A DNA stretch of 64,000 nt from Mariprofundus sp. NF (GTDB lineage Bacteria; Pseudomonadota; Zetaproteobacteria; Mariprofundales; Mariprofundaceae): the NCBI RefSeq assembly GCF_013387455.1, contig NZ_VWNC01000003.1, forward strand, positions 1 through 64,000. The letters are read 5' to 3'. The position numbers were made by a program, and so were the translations under genes. A model generated the notes under the pieces. It was not told the origin of the DNA. It made no database searches and saw only the letters and a list, made by a program, of their open reading frames with translations. The first letter of the stretch is position 1, and each line of letters starts with the position of its first letter. Positions 1-8,120 of this stretch are shown in pieces.

Positions 1-2
1 AC

Positions 3-116
3 ATCTTCGACTACATCGAAATGTTCTACAATTCAGTCAGGCAACATGGTTATAATGGCAACTTGTCGCCAATCGAGTTTGAACGGCGATATTATGAAGA
101 GCTCAGAAGTGTCTAG
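3..116 (+). pseudogene. IS3-family transposase OrfB, C-terminal end (cut by window edge)
   Basis: The frame open from the window edge reads a 37-residue tail with FYNSVRQHG, GNLSPIEFE and RRYYE, then a TAG stop. This is the usual C-terminus of the DDE (rve) transposase encoded by IS3-family elements. Only the end is visible, so the integrity of the element cannot be judged. The stop lies in the same reading frame as the protease fragment that follows, so the right end of the IS must fall within the next few tens of bases. Type is set to pseudogene only because the gene is partial here; the upstream part may be intact. Confidence 0.8.
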
Positions 117-179
117 AGAATCGGTAGCGATTCAGATGCATCAAATAGAAACAATATTGATGAATCTATAGTAAGAGTA

Positions 180-719
180 GTGACACCTGAGGGTGGCGGA
201 ACTGGGTTTTACATTAATAAAGATGGATTACTCATCACTAATGCTCATGTCATTGAAAGCTACAATGAAGTAAGAGTTGAATCATTTGCTGGTGGACATT
301 CGATATCATGCCCTGTGGTAAGAAAAGTAGATGACTATGACGTAGCACTAGTTAAATGTGATACTGTTTCTCTGCCAGTTCGCTTACCATGGAAAGGATG
401 GGTGCAACGAGGAGAGTCCGTAAATGCTATTGGAGCGCCATTTGGTAAGCCAGCGATTCTCACTAAAGGTGTTGTTAGCAATCATTTGACAGAAGAAGAG
501 TTAATTCGAAGTGATGTAGAAATTCATCCAGGGAATAGCGGCGGACCTCTGTTTAACTCAAAATGGGAAGCTATAGGCATTACTACGTCTAATTATGCAA
601 TCCCCGTAATGGGGCTAGAAGGGGAATCAGTAGATGTGACCGTACCAGGGATAACTAAAGCGATCCCAATACTGCGTGCCCTTAAAGTCTTAAATATAAA
701 AGTCCATCACCGCAAATGA
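180..719 (+). CDS. Trypsin-like (HtrA/S1C-type) serine protease, probably 5'-truncated
   Basis: The protein carries the three signatures of a chymotrypsin-fold protease: NAHV (His), a DYDVALVK segment (Asp) and GNSGGPL (Ser), with GGTGF before the His motif. No signal peptide or PDZ domain is present; at 179 aa it is just the catalytic domain. The only in-frame start near the fold is GTG at 180, without a good ribosome-binding site. The frame stays open back to 117, and the extra residues (NIDESIVRVVTPEGGG) read like genuine protease sequence. The gene therefore probably began further upstream and lost its 5' end to the IS element ending at about 116-130. All catalytic residues survive, but expression is doubtful. 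Confidence 0.7.
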   Translation: MTPEGGGTGFYINKDGLLITNAHVIESYNEVRVESFAGGHSISCPVVRKVDDYDVALVKCDTVSLPVRLPWKGWVQRGESVNAIGAPFGKPAILTKGVVSNHLTEEELIRSDVEIHPGNSGGPLFNSKWEAIGITTSNYAIPVMGLEGESVDVTVPGITKAIPILRALKVLNIKVHHRK

Positions 720-1061
720 GCCGGCAGTGTAGAAATCCACAATGCTCTTGAGTGCTGGATTCGAGTGCAATCTGCACCAGCAAGTGTCTTCACAACATTT
801 CCTAGTATTTATTGATGCCAGCAGCCTCAATGCTTATTTGCCAGCAATGATCTGAACATTGAAACAGGTGCATTAAAAATATCCCCTAGCTGCCATTTGC
901 CAGTAAATTTAATCTGACATCATTTTCATAAACCGTTCTAGGCAGTACTACCCCAATCAAGGGTGAAGCCTGGCAATTCAGACCCATGGTTTTTTGAGCG
1001 TTTTCGGCGACCTTAAAAGGCACCTTCAATTGTTCGTTGTAAAACGACCCTATCCCTATCT
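720..1061. other. Intergenic stretch without recognisable genes
   Basis: No open frame with a ribosome-binding site or recognisable protein is seen on either strand. Short pieces such as GTGCTGG, CCAGCA and GCCAG recur through it and resemble degenerate versions of the arms of the repeat array that begins about 430 bases further right, so it may contain decayed repeat units. Confidence 0.4.
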
Positions 1062-1114
1062 TAACGGGTAAATAAAAAAGTACCCGTTACAATTACCCGT
1101 TAACTTTACCCGTT
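1062..1114. repeat. Palindrome plus three 13-bp-phased TACCCGTTA repeats
   Basis: TAACGGGTA (1062-1070) and TACCCGTTA (1081-1089) form a perfect 9-bp inverted repeat with a 10-base A-rich loop. The right arm is then repeated directly at 1094-1102 and, one base shorter, at 1107-1114. The three copies start at 1081, 1094 and 1107, a regular 13-base period. This resembles a cluster of protein-binding sites (iteron-like or operator-like), located just left of the 103-bp repeat array. Confidence 0.6.
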
Positions 1115-1152
1115 CCAGTTTGAAAAATTGGATATGGAAGCCATTCATGACT

Positions 1153-1965
1153 TTGCTGGCACCTTCAGACAAGCAGGTGCTGGCAAAGCCTCATACCCTC
1201 TAAACCCGTTGAAAAATAAAGTGCCAGCACTCGATCCACGACCGCTGGTAAAAAGTGCTGGCACTTTCAGACAAGCGGGTGCTGACAAAGCCTCCTGCCA
1301 GCTAATATTCGTTGAAAAATAAGGTGCCAGCACTCGATCCACGACTGTTGGTAAAAAGTGCTGGCACTTTCAGACAACCAGGTGCTGGCAAAGACTCCTG
1401 CCTGCTAATATTCGTTGGAAAATAAGGTGCCAGCACTCGATCCACGACTGCTGGTAAAAAGTGCTGGCACTTTCAGACAACCAGGTGCTGGCAAAGACTA
1501 CTGCCTGCTAATATTCGTTGAAAAATAAGGTGCCAGCACTCGATCCACGACTGCTGGTAAAAAGTGCTGGCACTTTCAGACAAGCAGGCGCTGGCAAAGA
1601 CTCCTGCCTGCTAATATTCGTTGGAAAATAAGGTGCCAGCACTCGATCCACGACTGCTGGTAAAAAGTGCTGGCACTTTCAGACAAGCAGGTGCTGGCAA
1701 AGCCTCCTGCCTGCTAATATTCGTTGGAAAATAAGGTGCCAGCACTCGATCCACGACTACTGGTAAAAAGTGCTGGCACTTTCAGACAAGCAGGTGCTGG
1801 CAAGGACTCCTGCCTGCTAATATTCGTTGGAAAATAAGGTGCCAGCACTTTGTTTGTGGCATTTGCTGGCACTATTTCTATTTGGCGCCCATTGAAAAGT
1901 CCTACAGCATCAAAAAACGTTGGGAAATGAGGTGCCAGCACATGATTATTGTAAAAAGTGCTGGC
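1153..1965. repeat. Tandem array of 103-bp repeats with nested hairpins
   Basis: GTGCCAGCAC recurs at 1221, 1324, 1427, 1530, 1633, 1736 and 1839, always 103 bases apart, and again at 1932 (93 bases). Six full units are flanked by a partial unit on the left and a shortened, divergent one on the right. In each unit GTGCCAGCAC pairs with GTGCTGGCAC 34 bases further on; a second hairpin pairs AGCAGG with CCTGCT. Units differ by a few substitutions, and there are no unique spacers. As 103 is not a multiple of three, no reading frame runs through. The array ends a few bases from the stop codon of the AAA+ ATPase gene and would be its 3' untranslated region if transcribed leftward. Confidence 0.9.
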
Positions 1966-1968
1966 AGC

Positions 1969-3681
1969 TTAATTAAGAATAAACCCGATCCCATTTTGAG
2001 ATTTAGAGTCGCCCTTCATGCCCAACATTTGAATGGCTGCCAACACATCTGTGTCTTTCAGCTCTAACTGTTCTGAAGTGACCTTTTGTCCTTCAACGCG
2101 ATTAGCTACTAATGAAATGGACCTCATAATGATCTGCTGCATCCCTCTGATTGAGATCCCATCTACTGACGCAACTATAAAAGGGATATCACCACCTATT
2201 TCAGAAAAAAAACACTTGCCCCACCCCTGCTTATTTTCTGCCAGTAAATCTTCATACAAGATCGATGAAATCTGGATTCTTTGCTCTAAGCTTGGAGAAG
2301 AAACATTGATAACGTGTGCTCTATCTCTAATCGGTTCAGGCACTCTTTTAATGTTATTTGACGTAGCTGCCCAATTTATGAAACTCGCATCAATTTCAAA
2401 GTCGTAGAATTCATCCCTGAACCGTTTAGCACTCATCCGTTCCAGTAAAGTATACAGCGGTTGGGCTGGCGGAAAGTTGTTTGCCCCCTCAATCATTTTA
2501 TCAATCTCATCCATTATAATTAAACAATTTGGCATCCGGTTTTCTATAAGAAGGTTTGCAACATGGCCCGGCTTTCCCGTCCCCCACCCGCGTGATTGAC
2601 CAGAAATATCAAACCCATTTGTCAGCTCCGCAGCGCCGATGATCCTATGCTTAACTCCAAACTCTTTAGCCAAATAGTGTAGCGCCGCAGTCTTCCCTAC
2701 CCCTGGTGGACCATCAAAGATATACATTGAATCAAAGAGTTTCAGAGGTGCTTTAGAACCACCCAACATAGATAGACATAAATTCATTTCGATTTCGTCG
2801 GCCAGAGTCGAAAGGTGCGGAAACCTTAATCTGAATTTGACCAACACATCTTTGTAGTTTTTTGGAACCGTTGCTAAAGAGGCCCTGCCGTTAGTGGTGA
2901 GCAGGTCTTCTAACAAAGGTATGTAGGCCTCATGATTTTTCTTTTGTGAGTTTCTCAATAAATCAACCAGCTTTTTAACTTCTTTTGAATCACAAAGCTG
3001 AATAGAGGGCTCTTTACATTTAACCTTCCTATGAGCAATTGAGGTATCCTTACGAGATCTGAACCCTCCCTGAAATTGCCTCTTATTTTTCACCTCGGAT
3101 TTGCACCAAAGACATTCTAACTCATACATAAACAATTCATATTCTGATAATATCGCATCATAAATAAGGTCTGTTTTCCCCTTATATTCCGAATTCTTAA
3201 TTTCTCTTACCAAAAATGATTTATAGCTTTCAAAATTATCTCTGAAAGCATCAAGCAAATTCATATAGGCTCTATCACCTTTAGACACAGTATCTGCAGT
3301 AATCCGTTTAGCTGAGATGCTAACTAATTCACTTGCTTGCATTACTACAAAAAGCGATGCAATGGGATAACATCCCTCACCGTCCCATAGAGTTTCTAGC
3401 CTCGTATTGAGCATATGCATCCGGTCTTTAAATATCTTTTGGCATAAAGCTTTTGAGGCTGAATCAAAATCATGTTTTAAACTGATATACAGACGGTTTG
3501 GAATCAGGGAGGGAAATTCATTCATAACCTGATCATTAACTAGGAATCCATCATCCATTTTAGCAATCTTCTTTATGAGCTGGTCCATGATTTTATTCTG
3601 CTTAATCACTGCAACTCGATTCACACGCCTCAGCCTTTCAACGTGTTTGATGAATTCATTTAATTCCTGCTCATAAGACAT
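1969..3681 (-). CDS. Lon-like AAA+ ATPase without protease domain, island-encoded
   Basis: The protein has 570 residues from the ATG at 3681, preferred over the TTG at 3699 because AGGGAG lies 7 bases before it. The C-terminal half is an AAA+ module: Walker A GPPGVGKT (residues 324-331), Walker B IIMDEIDK (about 388-395), a sensor-1 segment WAATSNN (about 440) and an Arg finger in PIRDRAHVI. The order and wording resemble the Lon AAA domain, but there is no Ser-Lys protease domain and no Lon N-domain. The first 320 residues are a helical, Lys-rich region of unknown type with several Cys. It probably remodels a protein or nucleoprotein partner; the target is unknown. Its 3' end abuts the 103-bp repeat array. 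Confidence 0.75.
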   Translation of the reverse strand: MSYEQELNEFIKHVERLRRVNRVAVIKQNKIMDQLIKKIAKMDDGFLVNDQVMNEFPSLIPNRLYISLKHDFDSASKALCQKIFKDRMHMLNTRLETLWDGEGCYPIASLFVVMQASELVSISAKRITADTVSKGDRAYMNLLDAFRDNFESYKSFLVREIKNSEYKGKTDLIYDAILSEYELFMYELECLWCKSEVKNKRQFQGGFRSRKDTSIAHRKVKCKEPSIQLCDSKEVKKLVDLLRNSQKKNHEAYIPLLEDLLTTNGRASLATVPKNYKDVLVKFRLRFPHLSTLADEIEMNLCLSMLGGSKAPLKLFDSMYIFDGPPGVGKTAALHYLAKEFGVKHRIIGAAELTNGFDISGQSRGWGTGKPGHVANLLIENRMPNCLIIMDEIDKMIEGANNFPPAQPLYTLLERMSAKRFRDEFYDFEIDASFINWAATSNNIKRVPEPIRDRAHVINVSSPSLEQRIQISSILYEDLLAENKQGWGKCFFSEIGGDIPFIVASVDGISIRGMQQIIMRSISLVANRVEGQKVTSEQLELKDTDVLAAIQMLGMKGDSKSQNGIGFILN

Positions 3682-3756
3682 AACATCTCCCTTACGCAAT
3701 TAAGGTACAATAAAGCATTAAATTACTACTGGTTGCAGGTGCCTCGGCTATAAAAA

Positions 3757-4275
3757 TCAGCCTGATGTGGCTAGTCTGAAAATCTCCATCCGAATACGGA
3801 CATCGTTATCCGCCTTATGCTCCGGTAAAATCACATTCCTTAAAGCCTCTTCCTTTAACTGTCGTCTCCACTCACCGCACTCCCAAGAAGTAGAGCTTGG
3901 TATTGAATCGGGCCTTTCCTCATTGATTCGAAGCCAAAAATCACGCCACTGTAGTTTTTCTTGAACTCCTGAAGCCTCGAATAACCGATGGCACCAAAAA
4001 GAGTCGTAGCTGACGGCATCTGAATAAACCAATCGCTCTGAGAGCTGCTCTAGCATCACAGAAGCCACATAAGACACATCATGACCATGCTCAATTAAAA
4101 ATGCTCTAGGGATGCCATGAACCAACTCAGATTCCGAATTCCACCAGTCCCATCCCTCCGCAGTCTCAGGGTTAAGCAAAAATGAAGTGACTTTCTCTCC
4201 GATGTTCCAGGCCACCTGAATGGGATAACTTTCTTCCTCAAGACCTGATGCTTCAAAATCAAGAATAGTGATCAC
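3757..4275 (-). CDS. DnaQ-like 3'-5' exonuclease (DEDDh family)
   Basis: Residues 6-8 form the DFE motif of Exo I (LDFEASGLEEESYPIQVAW). VHGIPRA and a central D in SYDSFWCHRLFE match the Exo II region, and HKADNDV near the C-terminus is the Exo III H-x4-D motif. The protein is therefore a two-metal-ion exonuclease of the RNase T/DnaQ fold, 172 aa, a single domain. The start is taken as the GTG at 4275 because GGAGG stands about 8 bases upstream; an ATG at 4308 would add 11 residues with no such site. It lies 75 bases upstream of the AAA+ gene on the same strand and could be co-transcribed. Substrate (RNA or DNA) cannot be read from sequence. Confidence 0.72.
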   Translation of the reverse strand: MITILDFEASGLEEESYPIQVAWNIGEKVTSFLLNPETAEGWDWWNSESELVHGIPRAFLIEHGHDVSYVASVMLEQLSERLVYSDAVSYDSFWCHRLFEASGVQEKLQWRDFWLRINEERPDSIPSSTSWECGEWRRQLKEEALRNVILPEHKADNDVRIRMEIFRLATSG

Positions 4276-4505
4276 GCAATAACACCTCCGCCCATATCTT
4301 CCAAACAAGGAATAACCAAAATGATTTCTATGTTATTAATTAATGTTGGTAGAAACAGAAACTAGGCCATTGGTTCCTGTTAGATCAGTATATCAAACTA
4401 AGCGGGAATGTCAATCGTAAGTTATTAATATATAAAGTATTTTAAGGCACACAAACCATTCACTAGTTACCCACAATTTATCCAGAACTCAAACTGCATA
4501 CTTAA
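4276..4505. other. AT-rich intergenic region
   Basis: Low-complexity AT-rich DNA (several TTATTAAT and TATATAA tracts) between the exonuclease gene and the 62-aa gene. It is long enough to hold the promoter of the leftward exonuclease/ATPase pair, but no single -35/-10 pair stands out. Confidence 0.4.
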
Positions 4506-4694
4506 TCATAGCCATTGAAAACATTCTGAGTGCAACTGATATGCGGCATCATAAATTGAGTCAGCAACTTCATCCGAAATCAATTGATTTGCGTCAATTA
4601 AAACAGTGTCCAAATCAACCCCTTTACTTATAGCCACATCTAACAATAAAACGTCTGTATCCGGCATTAAGTCATCAAAATCAAAGTTGTTCAT
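4506..4694 (-). CDS. Small acidic protein of unknown function, coupled to AlpA-like regulator
   Basis: A 62-aa acidic protein (net strongly negative, motif FDFDDLMPDTDVLLLDV) of no family I recognise. It is supported by AAGGAG 4 bases before its ATG and by a 14-base overlap with the end of the AlpA-like gene, which implies translational coupling. Small acidic partners next to mobile-element regulators are often DNA mimics or antagonists, but nothing in this sequence proves that. Confidence 0.55.
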   Translation of the reverse strand: MNNFDFDDLMPDTDVLLLDVAISKGVDLDTVLIDANQLISDEVADSIYDAAYQLHSECFQWL

Positions 4695-4896
4695 TTTGCT
4701 CCTTCACTCTCGCGATCAACGCCCGTATATCCTGAACTCTCCAAGCAGTAACTTTCCCATCAATCGTATCAGTCAATTTATATGGCCTTGGGTATTTCTT
4801 CGATTTCACCCCTGCCCACCATGTGGATTTTGAAACGGGAAAAACAAGAAGCACTTGTTTGAGCCGCATGAACCCTTCACTGGGCATCTCATACAT
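4681..4896 (-). CDS. AlpA-like transcriptional regulator/excisionase (MerR-like HTH)
   Basis: A 71-aa protein with the AlpA (prophage CP4-57 regulator) pattern: RLKQVLLVFPVSKSTWWAGV, then KYPRPYKL, then AWRVQDIRALIA. The pattern is a short winged helix of the Xis/MerR class. In P4-like islands these proteins switch on the integrase or act as excisionase. The start is the ATG at 4896, with GGAG 7 bases upstream; upstream in-frame codons to 4926 lack a site. It belongs functionally with the integrase at 8.1-9.3 kb, although it lies 3.4 kb away. Confidence 0.75.
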   Translation of the reverse strand: MYEMPSEGFMRLKQVLLVFPVSKSTWWAGVKSKKYPRPYKLTDTIDGKVTAWRVQDIRALIARVKEQNEQL

Positions 4897-4926
4897 TTTC
4901 CCACTCCATATCGATATGGGTGGCAA

Positions 4927-5443
4927 AAAGGCACTTCATGCTGAACAGCAACACCTCAAAATTAAGGGTTGATATTATATGCTGTGGATTATTGTGTGGA
5001 TTCAAGCGGTCAATTAAGGAGAGGAACTCTCTAACCACTGCCAACACACAGGATGTATATCGCGCTTTTTTCATAACGCGCAGAAATATATACACTAATT
5101 TTGTAAAACCTCAACGGGATTAGGTTTTACAAAGCTGAAATGATATCTTTTCCTTTCAATTGCAGGTCGTAATGAATGTGACAGCCCATTGTGATAAAGT
5201 GGCAGGCTAGCGTAGCCCAAAGTGCACTCTGCTGTTACTGCTATCACCTCCACCGAATTCTTAATGTTCGCTTTCGCCAAATGGACAATCGGCAATCATT
5301 CAATATTGATTTATCATTTGCCTTCATGAGTAAGAAGTAATTACTTGCTTCAATTTTTATATAATAACGAAAAGAAGGTATATATAGTAGGGTATACTTG
5401 GAACTGCCAGTAGAGCCAGTATCAAAATACCTAAGGAGATCAG
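4927..5443. other. Divergent intergenic region between AlpA-like and DUF6602-like genes
   Basis: About 500 bases with no convincing gene. It separates the leftward AlpA-like gene from the rightward nuclease gene and so should carry both promoters. The main visible structure is a strong palindrome at 5100-5133. CGCGC also recurs on both sides of a T-run near 5061-5081. Confidence 0.5.
5100..5133. repeat. Perfect 12-bp inverted repeat
   Basis: TTTGTAAAACCT (5100-5111) and AGGTTTTACAAA (5122-5133) are exact reverse complements around a 10-base loop. There is no T-run after either arm and no gene ends close by, so an operator or a structured RNA is more likely than a terminator. It lies about 200 bases upstream of the AlpA-like start and 310 bases upstream of the nuclease gene. 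Confidence 0.6.
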
Positions 5444-6910
5444 ATGGCTTTTAAACCAAAGGAGGGAGATGTATTTATCTGTGAAAAGGGCAGCTATGCT
5501 AATGTTCGACTTTACCGGACATATAAGAACGCGGGGAAATTGATTGCGTATTATTATGCTCCCCCAAAAAAGCCTGATGATGATCGCTATATAGAATCCT
5601 TAATTGATGATCTCGACGGCCCATTTTTTCCAAGTTTTAGTGCTTATGCTATTAGAGGGAATATTCCTTGTGGACTTGATTCTGAACTAAATAGCTATAT
5701 TAACATTGAAACCTGCCTAAAGAAGATTATTAATGACGCAAAATCTAACCGTATTGAGCTCACATTGGCGGAATCGCGAATTTCAGAATTGACAGGTGAA
5801 ACCTCGCAAAGGATTTCTGTAGTGCTTAAACTACTGATTGCGGAGAAAATTCAATATCAATTCAGCTCCACCAAACAGAAAGAGTTCATTGAGTTTACAG
5901 AAATAAAAATCACTTCGGAAAACAGTAAGAGTTATTACGGATCGCTTGCAAAGGAAATTGCTGTCAAAAGTGAGCAAGTATCTCTCTTAACATCTCATGG
6001 CCAAACAGCGGGAAACTATAGGGAGCACATACTTCGGTCACTTCTCAAAAAACACCTTCCTTCGCGTTTTGGCATTGGTACAGGCTTCATTGAAGGTATA
6101 TCGAGACAGCTTGATATCATTATATATGACAAGGCTAATTTCGCACCCGTTTTCCAAGAATCAGATTTGGTCGTTGTTCACAAAGAGGCTGTCAGAGGAA
6201 TTATTGAAGTGAAAACCACTTTAGATAGTCAAAAGCTTAGAGATTCATTACAGCTTTTTTATGACATATTTAGATCTGGAACATTTCACCCTAAACTGCC
6301 AATATTTAAAGGAATTTATGCTTTCAACACGAATTATGAAAGTACGGAGAATGTTGCCAAGGCAATAAGACGATTTCATATACGACCATACTTTGAAAAA
6401 ACTATACAAGCCAAAATAACTCGTGATATTCAATATCTATATCAGGAAATTTCGACTGTTTGCGTAATTAATAAGCACTTCTTGTTTACAAAATACTCCC
6501 GATTCGGGGAACGTGATAATGGAAACATTGTGCCCACATTATATTCAATTTCAGAAGAAAACGGATTGGATATCCAATCCGCTGCATTTATTGCTTCAAT
6601 CTTTGACTATCTTGATGGAGATTTTTATTCAAAGAGAACGGCGCAAAAAGGTTTTAACCAATTGATGTCTACTGAATCGGTAAAACTTAAATTTGAGAAT
6701 TATATTGCTAATCAAGATTGGGTTCCTCGAACTGCCACCCCTGGCGAACATGACTTTAGTCAAGGTGCAATCGCATCCAGGTTGGATAAACTTTCATTGT
6801 GGTTTGAGGGCGAAACATCTGCTTCTGAATACATTAAGGATATTGAAAGCAGTGGTTCTGGCGAGGCATTACGACCACCTCCATTCAGCTCCAAGCCAGC
6901 GGACAAATAA
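5444..6910 (+). CDS. DUF6602-like putative nuclease with N-terminal winged-helix-like region
   Basis: The 488-aa protein starts at an ATG with AAGGAG 7 bases upstream. Residues about 185-270 match the DUF6602 pattern: GNYREHILRSLL, then LPSRFGIGTGFIEG, then RQLDIIIYD, and finally GIIEVKTTL. The D...ExK spacing is that of PD-(D/E)xK nucleases, so DNA cleavage is plausible but unproven. The first 120 residues contain a possible helix-turn-helix (LAESRISELTGETSQRISVV). DUF6602 genes are often found in defence-type islands. It faces the Mrr-like gene, with 76 bases between their stops. Low GC and codon use set it apart from the cco cluster. Confidence 0.65.
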   Translation: MAFKPKEGDVFICEKGSYANVRLYRTYKNAGKLIAYYYAPPKKPDDDRYIESLIDDLDGPFFPSFSAYAIRGNIPCGLDSELNSYINIETCLKKIINDAKSNRIELTLAESRISELTGETSQRISVVLKLLIAEKIQYQFSSTKQKEFIEFTEIKITSENSKSYYGSLAKEIAVKSEQVSLLTSHGQTAGNYREHILRSLLKKHLPSRFGIGTGFIEGISRQLDIIIYDKANFAPVFQESDLVVVHKEAVRGIIEVKTTLDSQKLRDSLQLFYDIFRSGTFHPKLPIFKGIYAFNTNYESTENVAKAIRRFHIRPYFEKTIQAKITRDIQYLYQEISTVCVINKHFLFTKYSRFGERDNGNIVPTLYSISEENGLDIQSAAFIASIFDYLDGDFYSKRTAQKGFNQLMSTESVKLKFENYIANQDWVPRTATPGEHDFSQGAIASRLDKLSLWFEGETSASEYIKDIESSGSGEALRPPPFSSKPADK

Positions 6911-6986
6911 AGACATCAACAATCCAGTTCTGTCCGGAAGAGGACATTCGGTAAAATTATCTAACGATCCGGAAACTAGCTTCTTG

Positions 6987-7919
6987 TTAGTTTATTTCTT
7001 TAGATGCTCCCAACGAAATATGCATTTCACCAGTTTCATTGATTTTATGAAAAGCCATTTCAACAGGCAAACTCTCAATGTTGAAATTAAACCCTACTGA
7101 ACTGGCTATATGTTCATCGTGCGAGGTATTCTCATAGTTGTTTATTGTTGAAATAGGCACTTCTTCTATCGTTACTGATAAATCACCAGTAAATAATATT
7201 TCTGCGATACGTATTCGACCGACTTCTGACTCCACCACGAAATGACTGTCGTCACTTTCAAATATTACTCTTAGATTTATTTCCTTTGATGCGCCATCCG
7301 TATTTAAATCATCGTATAGATTACCTGTTTTATTCACAGCAATTTGCATTGCTTCGCACACCGTTACATGTTGATCTGTCTCTGTTGAAATAAGAATCGG
7401 ATCACTGGGTTCGACGGCGACTAATCTTTTTTCTAACGCGATCCTATATTTATCAGGAATATCTTTATCAACTAATAAAACCGCATTTTTTAGAATAGCC
7501 CCCCGTCTTGTAACCGTCATTTTGTTCGGTAAAAACCAATCACTTATATCTTCCAGATGTGATTCAGTAACGGTGCGTAGTTCTATGCCAGCCTCTTTAG
7601 CATATATCGTAGCACTATCTGCAAACCCAGTTGTAGAAACGGCTATAACCTTATTAAAGCCAAATCTATCTCTTCTACCTACTAGTTGTTCAATCCATGC
7701 ACCAGGAGCGGCACCATGAGAAGGGCGATCTCTACACTCAATAAGCCATTTTAAATTGGTTGAGCCAACCTTCCCTTCTATTTCGATGTCAAACTCTGCT
7801 ATTTGTACACCATCATCATTAAACACCTTTTCATTCGTTGAAACACTTATCCCCTGAGGTAGAAGAATCTTTTCAATTTGGGCGACAAATCCTTCAAGCA
7901 ACTTTCCAGAATTCGACAT
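6987..7919 (-). CDS. Mrr-like restriction endonuclease family protein
   Basis: The start is the ATG at 7919, with AGGGGGCGA just upstream, giving 310 aa; upstream codons to 7982 lack a site. The N-terminal 130 residues have a PD-(D/E)xK core of the Mrr type: FDIEIEG (Asp), then WLIECRDRPS (Glu-x-Arg in place of the usual ExK), then VGRRDRFGFNKVIAVSTTGF and AKEAGIELR. The remaining 180 residues are not recognised. Mrr-type proteins cleave modified or foreign DNA. With the DUF6602-like gene in convergent orientation it forms a compact two-nuclease module near the integrase. Confidence 0.65.
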   Translation of the reverse strand: MSNSGKLLEGFVAQIEKILLPQGISVSTNEKVFNDDGVQIAEFDIEIEGKVGSTNLKWLIECRDRPSHGAAPGAWIEQLVGRRDRFGFNKVIAVSTTGFADSATIYAKEAGIELRTVTESHLEDISDWFLPNKMTVTRRGAILKNAVLLVDKDIPDKYRIALEKRLVAVEPSDPILISTETDQHVTVCEAMQIAVNKTGNLYDDLNTDGASKEINLRVIFESDDSHFVVESEVGRIRIAEILFTGDLSVTIEEVPISTINNYENTSHDEHIASSVGFNFNIESLPVEMAFHKINETGEMHISLGASKEIN

Positions 7920-7993
7920 TATCGCCCCCTTTTCTATTTTCAGATGAGTGAGTATCATACATAAATAGCCATTCGTTCCCATTTAACATCACC

Positions 7994-8064
7994 AATGACC
8001 GATTTTGGCTGCCTAAAGTGGTCATTCGTTTAACCACGGCAGGGTGTCACTTTGAATCACAGTT
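7994..8064. terminator. Hairpins downstream of the integrase gene
   Basis: Two hairpins lie between the integrase stop and the Mrr-like start. AATGACC (7994-8000) pairs with GGTCATT (8020-8026), and AGTTGG pairs with CCAACT around a GCG loop near 8057-8075. Neither is followed by a long T-run. They may end integrase transcription or insulate the Mrr-like gene. Confidence 0.35.
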
Positions 8065-8120
8065 GGGCGCCAACTTTTAGGTTCAGTCTGCATTCAGTCT
8101 ACGACTGGGCTTTGAGCTAA

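Noticed and set aside
1128-1941. Short open frames within the repeat array on both strands
   Set aside because: The 103-bp unit shifts frame each time and none has a ribosome-binding site; they are by-products of the repeats.
1153-1965. CRISPR array
   Set aside because: The 103-bp units are contiguous, internally palindromic and almost identical throughout; there are no unique spacers and no cas genes.
1-8120. Second attachment site (repeat of the tRNA 3' end) within the window
   Set aside because: No copy of the tRNA-Met 3' segment was found left of the integrase, so the other island boundary must be outside the window.
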